NCBI RefSeq assembly: GCF_001705665.1
Contig: NZ_MDHA01000067.1
Coordinates: forward strand, 1 to 44,282
Direction of reading: 5' to 3'
Length of the DNA stretch: 44,282 nt
Origin: Thioclava sp. SK-1
GTDB taxonomy: Bacteria; Pseudomonadota; Alphaproteobacteria; Rhodobacterales; Rhodobacteraceae
This document shows, one piece after another, positions 8,176 to 17,574 of the stretch. The notes under the pieces were generated by a model that did not search any database, had not been told where the DNA came from, and worked only from the letters and a program-made list of their open reading frames with translations. The translations under genes and the position numbers were made by a program. How positions within the stretch are numbered: the first letter of the stretch is position 1; the number at the start of each line of letters is the position of its first letter.

Positions 8176-8787
8176 ATGTTTATCAGCTTTGAGGGGATCG
8201 ACGGGTCCGGCAAATCAACGCAGGCGAAACGGCTTGCTCAGGCGCTGCGAGAATCGGGGCGCGATGTCGTCTTAACCCGTGAGCCCGGCGGCTCCACCGG
8301 GGCCGAGGAAATCAGGGCGCTGGTGCTGCAAGGCGATCCTGACCGCTGGTCCGCCGAAACGGAGCTGTTGCTGTTCACCGCCGCGCGCCGCGACCATATG
8401 GAACGGCTGATCGCGCCTGCGCTGACGGCTGGAAAATGGGTGATTTGCGACCGGTTTGCCGACAGTACGCGCATGTATCAGGGCCTGTCGCGGGGCGATC
8501 TGCGCGGCCATGTGGACAAGTTGCATCAGATGATGATCGGGCGCGAACCCGATCTGACATTTCTGATCGACATTGATCCGACCGTGGGGCTGTCACGCGC
8601 CAAAGCCCGCAACGGGACCGAGGAACGGTTCGAAGATTTCGGCCTGGAATTGCAGAAAAAAATGCGTGCAGGTTTCCTGGCGTTGGCGGCGCAGTTCCCC
8701 GAACGGTTCCGGCTGATCGATGGCGCGCGCGATGCCGATGCCGTGGCCGCTGATGTGCTGCATCATGCGTTGCAGGCCTGCGCATGA
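8176..8787 (+). CDS. tmk: Thymidylate kinase
   Basis: Converts dTMP to dTDP with ATP, a required step of dTTP synthesis, in the cytoplasm. The 203-residue protein has the P-loop GIDGSGKST (7-15), the TREPGGS substrate motif, and DRFADSTRMYQG, whose DR(F/Y) binds the substrate. The length is normal. It starts two bases after the carboxypeptidase stop and overlaps holB by ATGA. The tmk-holB-tatD order is widely conserved in bacteria. Confidence 0.97.
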   Translation: MFISFEGIDGSGKSTQAKRLAQALRESGRDVVLTREPGGSTGAEEIRALVLQGDPDRWSAETELLLFTAARRDHMERLIAPALTAGKWVICDRFADSTRMYQGLSRGDLRGHVDKLHQMMIGREPDLTFLIDIDPTVGLSRAKARNGTEERFEDFGLELQKKMRAGFLALAAQFPERFRLIDGARDADAVAADVLHHALQACA

Positions 8788-9911
8788 GGGCGCCGAAAAA
8801 ATCTGCTGACCCTCTGCCCGATCCTTGCCAGATAGACGGCGCGCCCCATCCGCGCGAAACCACCACTCTATTTGGCCATGATGCAGCACAGGCGCAGTTT
8901 CTGGACGCCTTTACCACGGGCCGCTTGCATCATGGGTGGATGCTGGTGGGGCCGCGCGGCATTGGCAAAGCGACATTGGCGTGGCGCATCGCAAAATTCC
9001 TGCTGTCGCAGCCTGATGACGACGGGGGCATGTTCGCCCCGCCACCGCCGACCGATCTGTCCAGTGATCCTGACCACCCCGCCGTGCGGCGCATTTTGGC
9101 AGGATCTGAGGCCGGTGTGTTTGAACTCAAACGCGGTGCCAATACCACAGGAACCGGATTGTCGCGCGATATTCGTGTGGATGAGGTGCGCAAGCTGAAA
9201 AGCTTTTTGCATCTGTCTGCGACAGAGGGTGGACGGCGTGTGGTGATCATTGATTGCGCGGATGAGATGAACCCGCAAGCCGCCAACGCCCTACTGAAAC
9301 TGCTGGAAGAACCACCCGAGCGGGTGACATTCTTGCTGATCGCACATCAGCCGGCGGCGCTGTTGCCCACAATCCGCTCAAGGTGCCGCGAATTGCGTCT
9401 GACCACCGTCCAACCTGAAGATATGGCATTGGCGCTGCAAGCCGCCGATGCGCTGGACCCTGATGCCGATACGATGGCACTGGCGGCATTGTCATCTGGT
9501 TCAGTGGGTGAGGCAATCCGGCTGACGCAAATGGATGGTTTGGCGGCCTATTCCGCGCTGATCGACCTTATGTCCACGCTGCCGCGGTTGGATCGCCCAC
9601 GTGCGATTGCTCTGACCGATGGGTTGGCTGGCAAGAAAAATGAGCCGCGCTTTGATCTGCTGTTGGATTTGCTGGACTTATTTTTGGCCCGCACAGCACG
9701 CGCAGGGCTTAGCGGACCGCCACAGCCGGAGGCGGCGAAAAATGAATCGCAATTATTGGCGCGCTTATCGCCTGACGGGCATTGGGCGATGGTCTGGGCA
9801 CGGCTGCATCAAGAGAGTGGGGCGCGTGCGCGCCATGGTCGGGCGGTCAACCTTGACCCTGCCGCGCTGGTGTTGGATATGATCTTACGCATCACATCAG
9901 CGGTTGCTTAG
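8784..9911 (+). CDS. holB: DNA polymerase III subunit delta prime
   Basis: Delta prime is part of the clamp-loader complex that places the sliding clamp on DNA. The 375-residue protein has an AAA+ fold with a modified Walker A, GPRGIGKAT (56-64). The family's delta prime subunits do not hydrolyse ATP, so this deviation is normal. Typical blocks LHHGWMLVG, then QAANALLKLLEEPP and a sensor region TIRSRCRELRL are present. It overlaps tmk by four bases and lies 23 bases before tatD. The product is longer than the E. coli protein, as usual for Alphaproteobacteria, mainly through N-terminal and C-terminal extensions. Confidence 0.93.
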   Translation: MRAPKKSADPLPDPCQIDGAPHPRETTTLFGHDAAQAQFLDAFTTGRLHHGWMLVGPRGIGKATLAWRIAKFLLSQPDDDGGMFAPPPPTDLSSDPDHPAVRRILAGSEAGVFELKRGANTTGTGLSRDIRVDEVRKLKSFLHLSATEGGRRVVIIDCADEMNPQAANALLKLLEEPPERVTFLLIAHQPAALLPTIRSRCRELRLTTVQPEDMALALQAADALDPDADTMALAALSSGSVGEAIRLTQMDGLAAYSALIDLMSTLPRLDRPRAIALTDGLAGKKNEPRFDLLLDLLDLFLARTARAGLSGPPQPEAAKNESQLLARLSPDGHWAMVWARLHQESGARARHGRAVNLDPAALVLDMILRITSAVA

Positions 9912-9934
9912 CGCATACTGGGAAAGGACGTTTC

Positions 9935-10741
9935 ATGGCCGAGATCACCCCGGAAATCACCGACAGCCACTGCCATCTGGATTTCCCTGATTTCGATGCT
10001 GAACGTCCACAGGTGATCGAACGCGCCTTGGCGGCCGGCGTGACGCGTATGGTAACGATCTGCACCAAGCTGCGTCTTGAACCGCAGGTCCGTGCCATCT
10101 CTGAAGAATTTGCCCCGGTGTTTTACGCCGCAGGCACCCATCCGATGTCCGCACAAGAGGAACCGATGACATCGGTTGAAGAGCTGCTTACGCTATCAGC
10201 CCATCCCAAATTTGTGGGTTTGGGCGAAACCGGGCTGGATTATCACTATACCGCTGACAGCGCCGATGTTCAAAAAACATCCCTGAAGCTGCATATAGAG
10301 GCTGCGCAGCACAGCGGACTGCCACTTATCATACATTCGCGCGACGCGGATGAAGATATGGAACACATCCTGTCAGAGGGTCTGGCCAAGGCACCCTTTG
10401 GCTGTGTCATGCATTGTTTTTCCTCTGGTCCACGTTTGGCCGAAGCGGCATTAGAGATGGGCTTCTATCTGTCCATGTCGGGAATCACTGCTTTTCCGCG
10501 TTCCAAAGACCTGCGCGCAATTTTTGCCAAAGCGCCGATTGACCGGATTTTGGTGGAAACCGACAGCCCCTATCTGGCACCGCCGCCCCATCGCGGCAAA
10601 CGCAACGAGCCAGCGTTTTCGGCCCATACCGCACGCGTCGGCGCCGAGGTCTTTGGGCTAAGCTACGCTGATTTCGCCGCCCAGACCCAGATCAATTTTG
10701 ACAGGCTGTTCGCCAAAGCCGCCGGTTGGTCAGCATCATGA
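9935..10741 (+). CDS. tatD: TatD-family metal-dependent DNase
   Basis: A 268-residue TIM-barrel hydrolase of the TatD/YcfH family. Metal ligands are visible: His12 and His14 in DSHCHLD, Glu in GLGETGLDYH, His in IHSRDADED and MHCFSSG, and the terminal Asp in LVETDSPYL. Members show 3'-5' exonuclease activity on DNA or RNA, and the tmk-holB-tatD linkage suggests a housekeeping role in DNA repair or quality control. AAGGA precedes the ATG. The stop overlaps the start of the MBL-fold gene (ATGA at 10738). Confidence 0.92.
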   Translation: MAEITPEITDSHCHLDFPDFDAERPQVIERALAAGVTRMVTICTKLRLEPQVRAISEEFAPVFYAAGTHPMSAQEEPMTSVEELLTLSAHPKFVGLGETGLDYHYTADSADVQKTSLKLHIEAAQHSGLPLIIHSRDADEDMEHILSEGLAKAPFGCVMHCFSSGPRLAEAALEMGFYLSMSGITAFPRSKDLRAIFAKAPIDRILVETDSPYLAPPPHRGKRNEPAFSAHTARVGAEVFGLSYADFAAQTQINFDRLFAKAAGWSAS

Positions 10742-11550
10742 CGCTGCGCTTTACCATATTGGGATGCGGGTCTTCCGGTGGTGTGCCACGCATCGGCGGC
10801 AATTGGGGGGCCTGCGATCCGGCCAACCCGAAAAACCGGCGGCGGCGTTGTGCCATGCTGGTGCAGAGATTTGGTGCCAAAGGCAGCACAGATATCTTGA
10901 TCGACACCGGCCCGGATTTGCGCGAACAGCTTTTGTCTGCCGAAATTGGCGCGTTGGATGGCGTGGTTTATACCCATGCCCATGCCGATCATATCCACGG
11001 CATTGATGACCTGCGCCAAGTGGTATTCAACATGGGGCGCGTGTTGCCCGTTTGGGCGGATCAGGACACACAGGATCGGTTGCTGGGTTCGTTTGGCTAT
11101 GCTTTCGTGCAGCCCGCCGACAGCAATTACAAACCCATCTGCACCTTGAACGCGATCCGCGACACGGCTTTCACCATTCATGGTGCGGGTGGGCCGATCC
11201 GCTTTCAGCCTTTCCGTGTGGTGCATGGCAATATTGATGCGCTTGGCTTCCGCATTGGCGATCTGGCCTATCTTCCTGACGTATCGGCCATTCCCGCCCC
11301 CGCATGGCCACATCTGCAAAATCTGGATTGCTGGGTCTTGGATGCACTGCGCTACACGCCGCATCCAACCCATGCGCATTTGCAACAATCACTCGATTGG
11401 ATTGCGCAGGCGGGCGCACGTTCGGCGGTGCTGACCAATATGCATATCGACCTTGACCATGATCGGTTGGCGGAGGAGACGCCCGATCACATTCGACCCG
11501 CTTATGACGGGCTAAGACTGGAGTACTCCTCTTATGACTGCGCTGATTGA
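10738..11550 (+). CDS. MBL-fold metallo-hydrolase, PhnP-like
   Basis: A 270-residue metallo-beta-lactamase-fold enzyme. The zinc-binding motif THAHADHIHG gives His80, His82, Asp84 and His85. GCGSSGGVPRIGGNWG at the start and LPDVSAIP later match the PhnP/tRNase-Z-like phosphodiesterase branch. PhnP cleaves cyclic phosphodiesters, but no other phosphonate genes are here, so the substrate is unknown. The ATG at 10738 is preferred because it overlaps the tatD stop; an upstream GTG in the same frame lies inside tatD. It overlaps the next gene by 17 bases. TatD and MBL hydrolase genes are adjacent in many Rhodobacterales. Confidence 0.88.
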   Translation: MTLRFTILGCGSSGGVPRIGGNWGACDPANPKNRRRRCAMLVQRFGAKGSTDILIDTGPDLREQLLSAEIGALDGVVYTHAHADHIHGIDDLRQVVFNMGRVLPVWADQDTQDRLLGSFGYAFVQPADSNYKPICTLNAIRDTAFTIHGAGGPIRFQPFRVVHGNIDALGFRIGDLAYLPDVSAIPAPAWPHLQNLDCWVLDALRYTPHPTHAHLQQSLDWIAQAGARSAVLTNMHIDLDHDRLAEETPDHIRPAYDGLRLEYSSYDCAD

Positions 11551-12481
11551 CGTTATCCTTCCGGTCTTTTTGTTGATCGGATTTGGCTATCTGGCCACAT
11601 GGCGTGGGTTGTTTTCCGACACCGCCGTTGATGGGCTGATGCGCTTTGCACAGACATTTGCGGTGCCTGTGCTTCTGGCGCGCTCTATTGCCCGGCTGGA
11701 TCTGGGTGCAAGCTTCGATCCAGGGTTGATGATCGCCTTCTATGCCGGAGCGCTATTGTCATTTGGCTTGGGAATAGCAGGTGCGCGCGCGATGGGCCGG
11801 CGCCCGGATGAAGCCGTGGCAATCGGCTTTTGTTGTTTGTTTTCCAACTCGCTGCTCTTGGGTGTGCCGATCACAGAACGCGCCTATGGTGCCGATGCGC
11901 TTTCGGGTAATTTTGCAATTATTTCAATTCATTCCCCACTGCTTTACACATTGGGTATCGTGGCAATGGAGTGGGTCCGTTCGGCCAATTCCGGGGCCAG
12001 CCTTGGCCGCGTGGGGATGAATGCGTTGATTGGTGTGTTCCGAACACCGATGGTGATCGGCATTCTATGTGGCTTTGGTATCAAGATCTATCAGGCGCTG
12101 ACCGGTCTGAACTTACCCCACCCGGTATGGGAGGCGATGGACACGATGGCGGGGGCCGCAATCCCTGCCGCACTGTTTGGATTGGGCGGTGTTCTGGTGC
12201 GCTACCGGCCCGAAGGCGACGCAAAAGCCATTGCGATGGTCACCGGGTTTTCGCTGCTTCTGCATCCCGCGATTGCCTATGCCGTTGGCCGCTGGGGCTT
12301 TGATCTGAACACAGATCAGATGCGTTCGGGTGTGTTGACAGCTGCCATGGCGCCCGGCGTCAATGCCTATATTTTTGCCAATATCTATGGGGTGGGACGC
12401 CGGGTTGCAGCCTCTGCCGTGCTGATCGCAACGGCAGGATCAATTGTCACAATCTGGGGCTGGCTGGCGATATTGCCGTAG
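11534..12481 (+). CDS. AEC-family (auxin efflux carrier-like) transporter
   Basis: A 315-residue integral membrane protein with about ten predicted segments. The N-terminal VILPVFLLIGFGYLA, the FAVPVLLARSIA segment, the central SNSLLLGVPI motif and the C-terminal APGVNAYIFAN match the AEC (membrane transport protein, PF03547) family. Bacterial members move organic acids such as malate or malonate; the substrate here cannot be predicted. It overlaps the MBL-fold gene by 17 bases and is the last gene of the plus-strand run, converging on bpt. Confidence 0.9.
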   Translation: MTALIDVILPVFLLIGFGYLATWRGLFSDTAVDGLMRFAQTFAVPVLLARSIARLDLGASFDPGLMIAFYAGALLSFGLGIAGARAMGRRPDEAVAIGFCCLFSNSLLLGVPITERAYGADALSGNFAIISIHSPLLYTLGIVAMEWVRSANSGASLGRVGMNALIGVFRTPMVIGILCGFGIKIYQALTGLNLPHPVWEAMDTMAGAAIPAALFGLGGVLVRYRPEGDAKAIAMVTGFSLLLHPAIAYAVGRWGFDLNTDQMRSGVLTAAMAPGVNAYIFANIYGVGRRVAASAVLIATAGSIVTIWGWLAILP

Positions 12482-12533
12482 CTGGTGCGCACAGTCGCGG
12501 GACGTTGCCATGTGACAGGACGCGGCCTGCGGC

Positions 12534-13364
12534 TTAACTGCGTGTGGTATCGGGTAGATCAATCCGTGCCACCTGCTCTGCAATCGGATCGACCGACAGG
12601 GGATGTGTCTCGCCTTCATGCGAATCCGGGTCTCCGATATCGGTCCAGGCGCCATTCTTGAAAATCTCAAGCCCAGAGAATTTCGCCTTATATCCCATTT
12701 TCTTAGACCCCGGCACCCAATAGCCCAAATAGACATAAGGCAGGTTCGCCCGCCGGGCGATGTCGATATGATCCAAGATCAGATGTGTCCCAAGGCTGTG
12801 TTTGATTTTATCAGGATCATAGAAGGAATAGACCATCGACAGCCCATCATCGAGCACATCTGTCAAACATACGGCGGTCAAGGCACGGGTAGATCCGGGG
12901 GCATCGCGCGCCTCCCGATATTCAATCACCCTGGATTTCACCGGGGTTTCTTCGATCATCGCAGCAAATTCAAAAATATCCATATCCGCCATGCCGCCAT
13001 CTGCGTGGCGCGAATCCAAATACCGCCGAAACAGTCCGAATTGTTCTTCGGTGGCCCAGGGGCTGGTCGCGGTGCGTTTTAGCCAGCCATTGCGGTTCAG
13101 AACCTTGCGCTGTGTGCGTGTGGGTTGGAAATCCGCCACGCGGATCCGCGCCGACAAACACGCCATACAATCTGCGCAAGACGGACGATACAGCACATTT
13201 TGCGACCGTCGAAACCCTTGACGCGACAGCGCATTATTCAGCTTCTCCGCGCCTTCACCTTGTAATGCGGTAAACAGCTTACGCTCTGCGCGCCCGTCCA
13301 AATAGGGACAAGGCTGAGGCGCGGTCACATAAAACTGCGGAGCAAGCGGAAGCGAGTGGCGCAT
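12534..13364 (-). CDS. bpt: Aspartate/glutamate leucyltransferase Bpt
   Basis: Bpt transfers leucine from Leu-tRNA to proteins that begin with Asp or Glu, marking them for ClpAP under the N-end rule. The 276-residue protein shows the ATE N-terminal domain with [17 protein letters not shown] (18-34) and the cysteine-rich [14 protein letters not shown] (about 60-73). Further on are the GNAT-like C-terminal elements [10 protein letters not shown] and [17 protein letters not shown]. These are hallmarks of the ATE/Bpt family. The length and motifs are normal for Rhodobacterales. It converges with the AEC transporter gene, separated by 52 bases. Confidence 0.93.
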   Translation of the reverse strand: MRHSLPLAPQFYVTAPQPCPYLDGRAERKLFTALQGEGAEKLNNALSRQGFRRSQNVLYRPSCADCMACLSARIRVADFQPTRTQRKVLNRNGWLKRTATSPWATEEQFGLFRRYLDSRHADGGMADMDIFEFAAMIEETPVKSRVIEYREARDAPGSTRALTAVCLTDVLDDGLSMVYSFYDPDKIKHSLGTHLILDHIDIARRANLPYVYLGYWVPGSKKMGYKAKFSGLEIFKNGAWTDIGDPDSHEGETHPLSVDPIAEQVARIDLPDTTRS

Positions 13365-13470
13365 AGGTAAGTATATCGCGAAGCTAGGGAAAGGACGATT
13401 TTTGGCATCAAAGCTGCCAAGAAGCTAACAACTTCGGGCAAAGCAGCCAAGCCCCGTTTTTACAACATGG

Positions 13471-13500
13471 GAAAACCCCGTCCTTTTACAAGTTCGGGGC
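13471..13500 (-). terminator. Weak terminator-like stem after the DUF2852 gene
   Basis: On the minus strand a 5-bp stem CCCCG/CGGGG with a 14-base loop is followed by TTTTCCC, about 137 bases past the DUF2852 stop. The stem is short, so this is tentative. The rest of the 13365-13636 gap shows no supported gene. Confidence 0.3.
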
Positions 13501-13636
13501 CAGTATTGTTCAATATTTTCAGCAAAGTGTTAAGCGCAGTGCGATTTATGCCGCTTTTCTTGGCAATCATCTGTTTGAGCGGCGCCCCGCAGGATTTGGC
13601 CAAGGCCGCGTCGGCGCCCTTGGCAAGGCGATATGA

Positions 13637-14119
13637 TCAATCTGCCGCGGGTTTTTCACGTGGCTGAGTATCAAAATCCTGCGAAGCAGGGACGTCCTGA
13701 GCCGCCGCTTTGGCTCGATCTTCCATATATTGGTCAAACTCGGCCTTATCGCGGGCATCACGCAGACGGGTCAGGAAGGCTTCAAAATCATCTTGCTCTT
13801 GCTCCAGACGAGCAATCGTGTCCAGCTTATAAGCATCAAAGGCCGCATTTCCTGACGAACGGCTCATATTGAACTGGCTACGCGCCTGCCCCCAATTCGG
13901 GCCACATTTGCGCGTCACGTGGTGCGCATCGCGGAATTTGCGCTTGAACCGGCCGGTGACCAGCATGAAGCCCAGAACCAGCAATCCAAGCGGGCCGGCG
14001 AAAATGAACGTGCCAATCATAAGCACAATCCACGCCATTCGCCCGTGCTGATCCATCCAGTCAACAGCGCGCCGGATCGGACCTTGCTGCAACTCGGGAT
14101 CAGAAGAAACGTAAGACAT
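13637..14119 (-). CDS. DUF2852 membrane protein
   Basis: A 160-residue protein. One hydrophobic hairpin (about residues 30-55, WIVLMIGTFIFAGPLGLLVLGFML) is followed by a basic segment (GRFKRKFRDAHH) and a long charged helical tail (about 95-145) rich in Glu, Asp and Arg that could form a coiled coil. The overall pattern, including FSMSRSSGN-like NMSRSSGNAAFDAYK followed by LEQEQ.DFEAFL.RLR.A.DK.EFD.FM, is that of DUF2852, a Rhizobiales/Rhodobacterales family of unknown function. The ATG at 14119 is chosen over upstream in-frame codons because AGGTTGTC with GGAGG lies directly before it. A 19-bp inverted repeat stands 77 bases upstream. Confidence 0.8.
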   Translation of the reverse strand: MSYVSSDPELQQGPIRRAVDWMDQHGRMAWIVLMIGTFIFAGPLGLLVLGFMLVTGRFKRKFRDAHHVTRKCGPNWGQARSQFNMSRSSGNAAFDAYKLDTIARLEQEQDDFEAFLTRLRDARDKAEFDQYMEDRAKAAAQDVPASQDFDTQPREKPAAD

Positions 14120-14195
14120 GACAACCTCCAGTTGGTGATGTGAATTCCTTTCACATACCCAAGATGGGACTCCGCATCCCGCTGCGCAAGGGGCA

Positions 14196-14214
14196 ATGTA
14201 AAACATTTTTACAT
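14196..14214. promoter_or_regulatory. 19-bp inverted repeat, candidate operator
   Basis: ATGTAAAA (14196-14203) and TTTTACAT (14207-14214) form perfect half-sites around CAT. It lies in the 249-base gap between the divergent DUF2852 and glnE genes, nearer the former. The AT-rich symmetric form suggests a dimeric regulator site. TGT/ACA spacing is 11 bases, one less than the 12 of PpsR/CrtJ sites, so I do not assign a regulator. Confidence 0.45.
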
Positions 14215-14368
14215 ACCGCCACTTCAGAAGAACCGGCACGATAGGACCCTCACGCTCCGACCCGTATCATAGTCCTGGAACGAATGTCGGGCGGCGCGAA
14301 AAGATCGTTAAGATCCATAACACTAAGGCCCATCTTGACGTGGGTATCCACACGGCTACTGTCCTTGC

Positions 14369-17161
14369 ATGACACTTGCATCCCGCCTGACCCGCTGTCC
14401 GTTACCTTTTGACCCTGCACTGGGGGCCGAGGCGCATATGCGCTACAGTGACCTTGCCCCGGAACTGGCTGCGCTGATTGCCGGAACTGCCGGATGCAGT
14501 CCCTATCTGAACACCCTATTGGTGCGCGAGGCTGATTGGCTGCGCGCCGCGCTGGCGGACACACCCGAAGCGGCGACAGCACAGGAATTGGACCGGGTGC
14601 GCACGCTGGAATTGCCCGATCTGAACAGCGAATTGCGCCGCGCCAAACGCCGGATCGCGCTTTTATCTGCACTCGCAGATCTGGGCGGTGTCTGGTCGCT
14701 TGAGCAGGTTACGCAGACTTTGAGTGATTTCGCAGATGCCGCTGTCGATATTTGCGTCAAAAACCTGATTTCCGAAGAAATCCGACGCAAGAAACTGCCC
14801 GGCATGACGCAAGATGATGCGCAGACCGCGGGCGGGATGGTTGCGCTTGCGATGGGAAAAATGGGCGCGGGGGAGCTGAATTATTCCTCTGACATTGATC
14901 TGATTTGCCTGTTTGATCAGTCGCGGCTGGACCCTGATGACCTGCTGGAGGCGCGCTCGGCCTATGTGCGGGCGACCCGCAAAATGAGCCAAATACTGTC
15001 CGATGTCACAGCCGAGGGCTATGTGTTTCGCACCGATTTGCGGCTGCGCCCTGATGCCAGCGCAACGCCAGTGTGTTTGTCGATGGCCTCTGCCGAATTG
15101 TATTATGAGGCAGAAGGACGCACCTGGGAACGTGCCGCCTATATCAAAGCGCGGGCTGCGGCAGGCGATGTGGTCGCCGGTCAGGCGTTTTTACGCACGC
15201 TGCGCCCCTTTGTCTGGCGCCGCCATCTGGATTTTGCCGCCATTCAGGACGCCCATGATATGCGCCTGCGCATCCGCGATCACAAAGGGCTGCATGGCGA
15301 TATCAACGTGCCCGGCCACAATATGAAACTGGGCCCGGGGGGCATCCGCGAGATCGAGTTCTTCACCCAGACCCGGCAGCTGATCGCAGGCGGGCGCGAC
15401 AGTGACCTGCGTGGCCGCACCACGGTTGGCGGATTGGCCGCGCTGGCGCGCAAAAGCTGGGTGCCAGACGATATTGCGCTTTCCCTGACGCAGCATTACC
15501 GCGCCCATCGTGAGGTGGAGCATCGCTTGCAGATGGTCAATGATAGTCAGACCCAAACGCTGCCCACCAGTGCCGAAGGTTTGGCACGGATCGCCGCGAT
15601 GATGGGTGAGGGCGACGCGCAGCGTTGGGCCGACCAATTGCGCGCCCGGCTGCAAGAGGTGGAACAGATGACGGGCGAATTTTTCGCCCCCACCCCTGCC
15701 CCTGCCCGGCCCAAAATCGATGACCGCGCCACGCAAATCATCACACGCTGGCACAGCTATCCTTGTTTGAAATCCGAACGTGCCCGGGTGATTTTCGCGC
15801 GACTGGAACCGGAGCTGCTGTGCCGGATGAAGCGGGCGGCAAATTTCGATGAGGCCCTGCTGCAATTTGACGGGTTTCTGAAGGGGTTGCCCGCGGGTGT
15901 GCAACTGTTCTCATTGTTTGAATCGAACCCGGTGCTGATCGATCTGATCGTCGATATCTGTGCGACCGCACCGGCGCTTGCCAGCTATCTGTCGCGCAAT
16001 TCTTCGGTTTTGGATGCCGTCTTGGGGGGCAGTTTCTTTGAGCCATGGCATGGGATTGCTGCGCTGGAAGATGATCTGGACCATGCGCTAAGTGTCGCGC
16101 AAGATTATGAACGACAATTGGATGCCAGCCGCGCCTGGGCCAAAGAATGGAAATTCCGGGTGGGGGTGCACCACCTTCGCGGGTTGATCGATGCAGAACA
16201 GGCCGCGCATTATTACGCCGATATTGCGGGCGTGGCGATGGAACGGCTTTGGCCGCTTGTTCTGAATAACTTTGAGGCCCGCCACGGGGCCGCACCCGGG
16301 CGCGGTGCTGTGCTGCTGGGCATGGGCTCACTGGGCGCGGAACGGTTGAATGCAGCGTCGGATTTGGATTTGATCGTGATCTATGACGCGCAGGGCGACG
16401 AAGCATCACAGGGGCGCAAACCCCTGTCGACACGAGCTTATTATGCACGATTAACGCAGGCAATGATCACCGCCGTCACCGCGCCAATGCCGCAGGGCAG
16501 ATTATATGAGGTCGATATGCGGCTGCGCCCCTCGGGGCGGCAAGGACCGGTGGCGACATCGCTGCAAAGCTTTACCAATTATCAGATGACCGAAGCATGG
16601 ACATGGGAGCACCTGGCTTTGACGCGGGCGCGCCCAATCGCTGGTCGCCCCGGTTTGGCCACGGATCTGGAGGCCACACGCCTGGAGGTCTTGACCAGCC
16701 GAGGGACAGACCCAAGGGTGCAGCCTGATCTGGCCGAAATGCGCGCGCGCCTGTTCGCTGCCAAACCCGCCACATCCCCGTGGGAAGCCAAGAACGGCCC
16801 GGGCCGGCTGCAAGATCTGGAGCTATTCGCGCAATGTCTGGCGCTGCGCACGGCACGTCCCCAACGCCAGGTCAAAGCGCAGCTAAGCTGCGGTGCCAAG
16901 GCCGGGCTTATCACCACCCAAACCGCGCAAACCCTCAGCCAGAATTACGACATCTTATGGCGGCTACAGGCTGCAACCCGCTTGCTGACCGAAGAAGGTC
17001 TGGATATGGACGCCATCGGCGAAGGCGGTCGCAGCTTTGTGTTACGCGAATGCAATGCCGCCAGCCTTGAGGAATTGGCCAAGACCCTTCACGATGTGAC
17101 ATCGCAGACCGCGCAGATCATTGAGGAGGCATTGGTAGCACAATGGGACGACGAATTATGA
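14369..17161 (+). CDS. glnE: Bifunctional glutamine synthetase adenylyltransferase/deadenylase
   Basis: GlnE adds AMP to glutamine synthetase when nitrogen is plentiful and removes it when nitrogen is scarce, under control of PII proteins. The 930-residue protein carries two nucleotidyltransferase domains. The N-terminal, deadenylylating one has MGKMGAGELNYSSDIDL at about 161-180. The C-terminal, adenylylating one has LGMGSLGAERLNAASDLDL at about 650-668. Each carries the paired Asp residues that hold metal. RLRPDAS and MRLRPSGRQG are the matching second motifs. The length is close to the family norm. The ATG at 14369 lacks a strong ribosome site, so the start is less sure than the rest. It overlaps the next small gene by four bases. 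Confidence 0.95.
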   Translation: MTLASRLTRCPLPFDPALGAEAHMRYSDLAPELAALIAGTAGCSPYLNTLLVREADWLRAALADTPEAATAQELDRVRTLELPDLNSELRRAKRRIALLSALADLGGVWSLEQVTQTLSDFADAAVDICVKNLISEEIRRKKLPGMTQDDAQTAGGMVALAMGKMGAGELNYSSDIDLICLFDQSRLDPDDLLEARSAYVRATRKMSQILSDVTAEGYVFRTDLRLRPDASATPVCLSMASAELYYEAEGRTWERAAYIKARAAAGDVVAGQAFLRTLRPFVWRRHLDFAAIQDAHDMRLRIRDHKGLHGDINVPGHNMKLGPGGIREIEFFTQTRQLIAGGRDSDLRGRTTVGGLAALARKSWVPDDIALSLTQHYRAHREVEHRLQMVNDSQTQTLPTSAEGLARIAAMMGEGDAQRWADQLRARLQEVEQMTGEFFAPTPAPARPKIDDRATQIITRWHSYPCLKSERARVIFARLEPELLCRMKRAANFDEALLQFDGFLKGLPAGVQLFSLFESNPVLIDLIVDICATAPALASYLSRNSSVLDAVLGGSFFEPWHGIAALEDDLDHALSVAQDYERQLDASRAWAKEWKFRVGVHHLRGLIDAEQAAHYYADIAGVAMERLWPLVLNNFEARHGAAPGRGAVLLGMGSLGAERLNAASDLDLIVIYDAQGDEASQGRKPLSTRAYYARLTQAMITAVTAPMPQGRLYEVDMRLRPSGRQGPVATSLQSFTNYQMTEAWTWEHLALTRARPIAGRPGLATDLEATRLEVLTSRGTDPRVQPDLAEMRARLFAAKPATSPWEAKNGPGRLQDLELFAQCLALRTARPQRQVKAQLSCGAKAGLITTQTAQTLSQNYDILWRLQAATRLLTEEGLDMDAIGEGGRSFVLRECNAASLEELAKTLHDVTSQTAQIIEEALVAQWDDEL

Positions 17162-17433
17162 GCCTACAACAGGCCGACCCCAAAGGGTTGATCCGCGAAA
17201 GTTTTCGTATCGACGGTATCTCGGACGCAGAATGTCGTTCGATTTTTATGGATTGGGCCCTGTCTTTGCCACCCAACTGCGACTCGGTTGAGGCGATGCG
17301 CACCGTCCTTGTCAGCTATGACGCACCCAACGGGCATCCGATGACGCAGCTGCTGAATGATGGTTTGGTCCAATCCACACAGCCTGCACGGCGCACACGC
17401 CGCGCTGCGCGCCCCTCCTCCCATCAAAGCTAA
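17158..17433 (+). CDS. Small conserved protein translationally coupled to glnE
   Basis: A 91-residue soluble protein. The ATG at 17158 overlaps the glnE stop (ATGA), so translation is probably coupled; an upstream start at 17143 in the same frame would overlap glnE more and is less likely. The first 70 residues hold DPKGLIRESFRIDGI, a central SIFMDWALSLP and a helical end, and the last 20 are basic (RRTRRAARPSS). I recognise the pattern as a small Rhodobacterales protein seen after glnE, but know no function. Its place suggests a link to nitrogen control, which is only inference. Confidence 0.7.
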   Translation: MSLQQADPKGLIRESFRIDGISDAECRSIFMDWALSLPPNCDSVEAMRTVLVSYDAPNGHPMTQLLNDGLVQSTQPARRTRRAARPSSHQS

Positions 17434-17574
17434 GCAGGAAAACAGCGTATAACAGACGATTTTTGGCGCCATTAACCTAATCACAAAAATGAACTGAAAT
17501 TCGCCATGTTTGTGCCAGAATTGGGCGTGACCTTGGCAATGTAGTCAGTTTCCTTCGTTCTGCCGGAGCCATTT

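Noticed and set aside
13467-13667. 66-codon plus-strand frame with a hydrophobic stretch resembling a signal peptide
   Set aside because: No ribosome site, it overlaps the end of the DUF2852 gene, and its start lies in a terminator-like sequence.
14196-14214. PpsR/CrtJ operator
   Set aside because: The site is TGT-N11-ACA, whereas PpsR/CrtJ sites have 12 bases between, and no photosynthesis gene is nearby.
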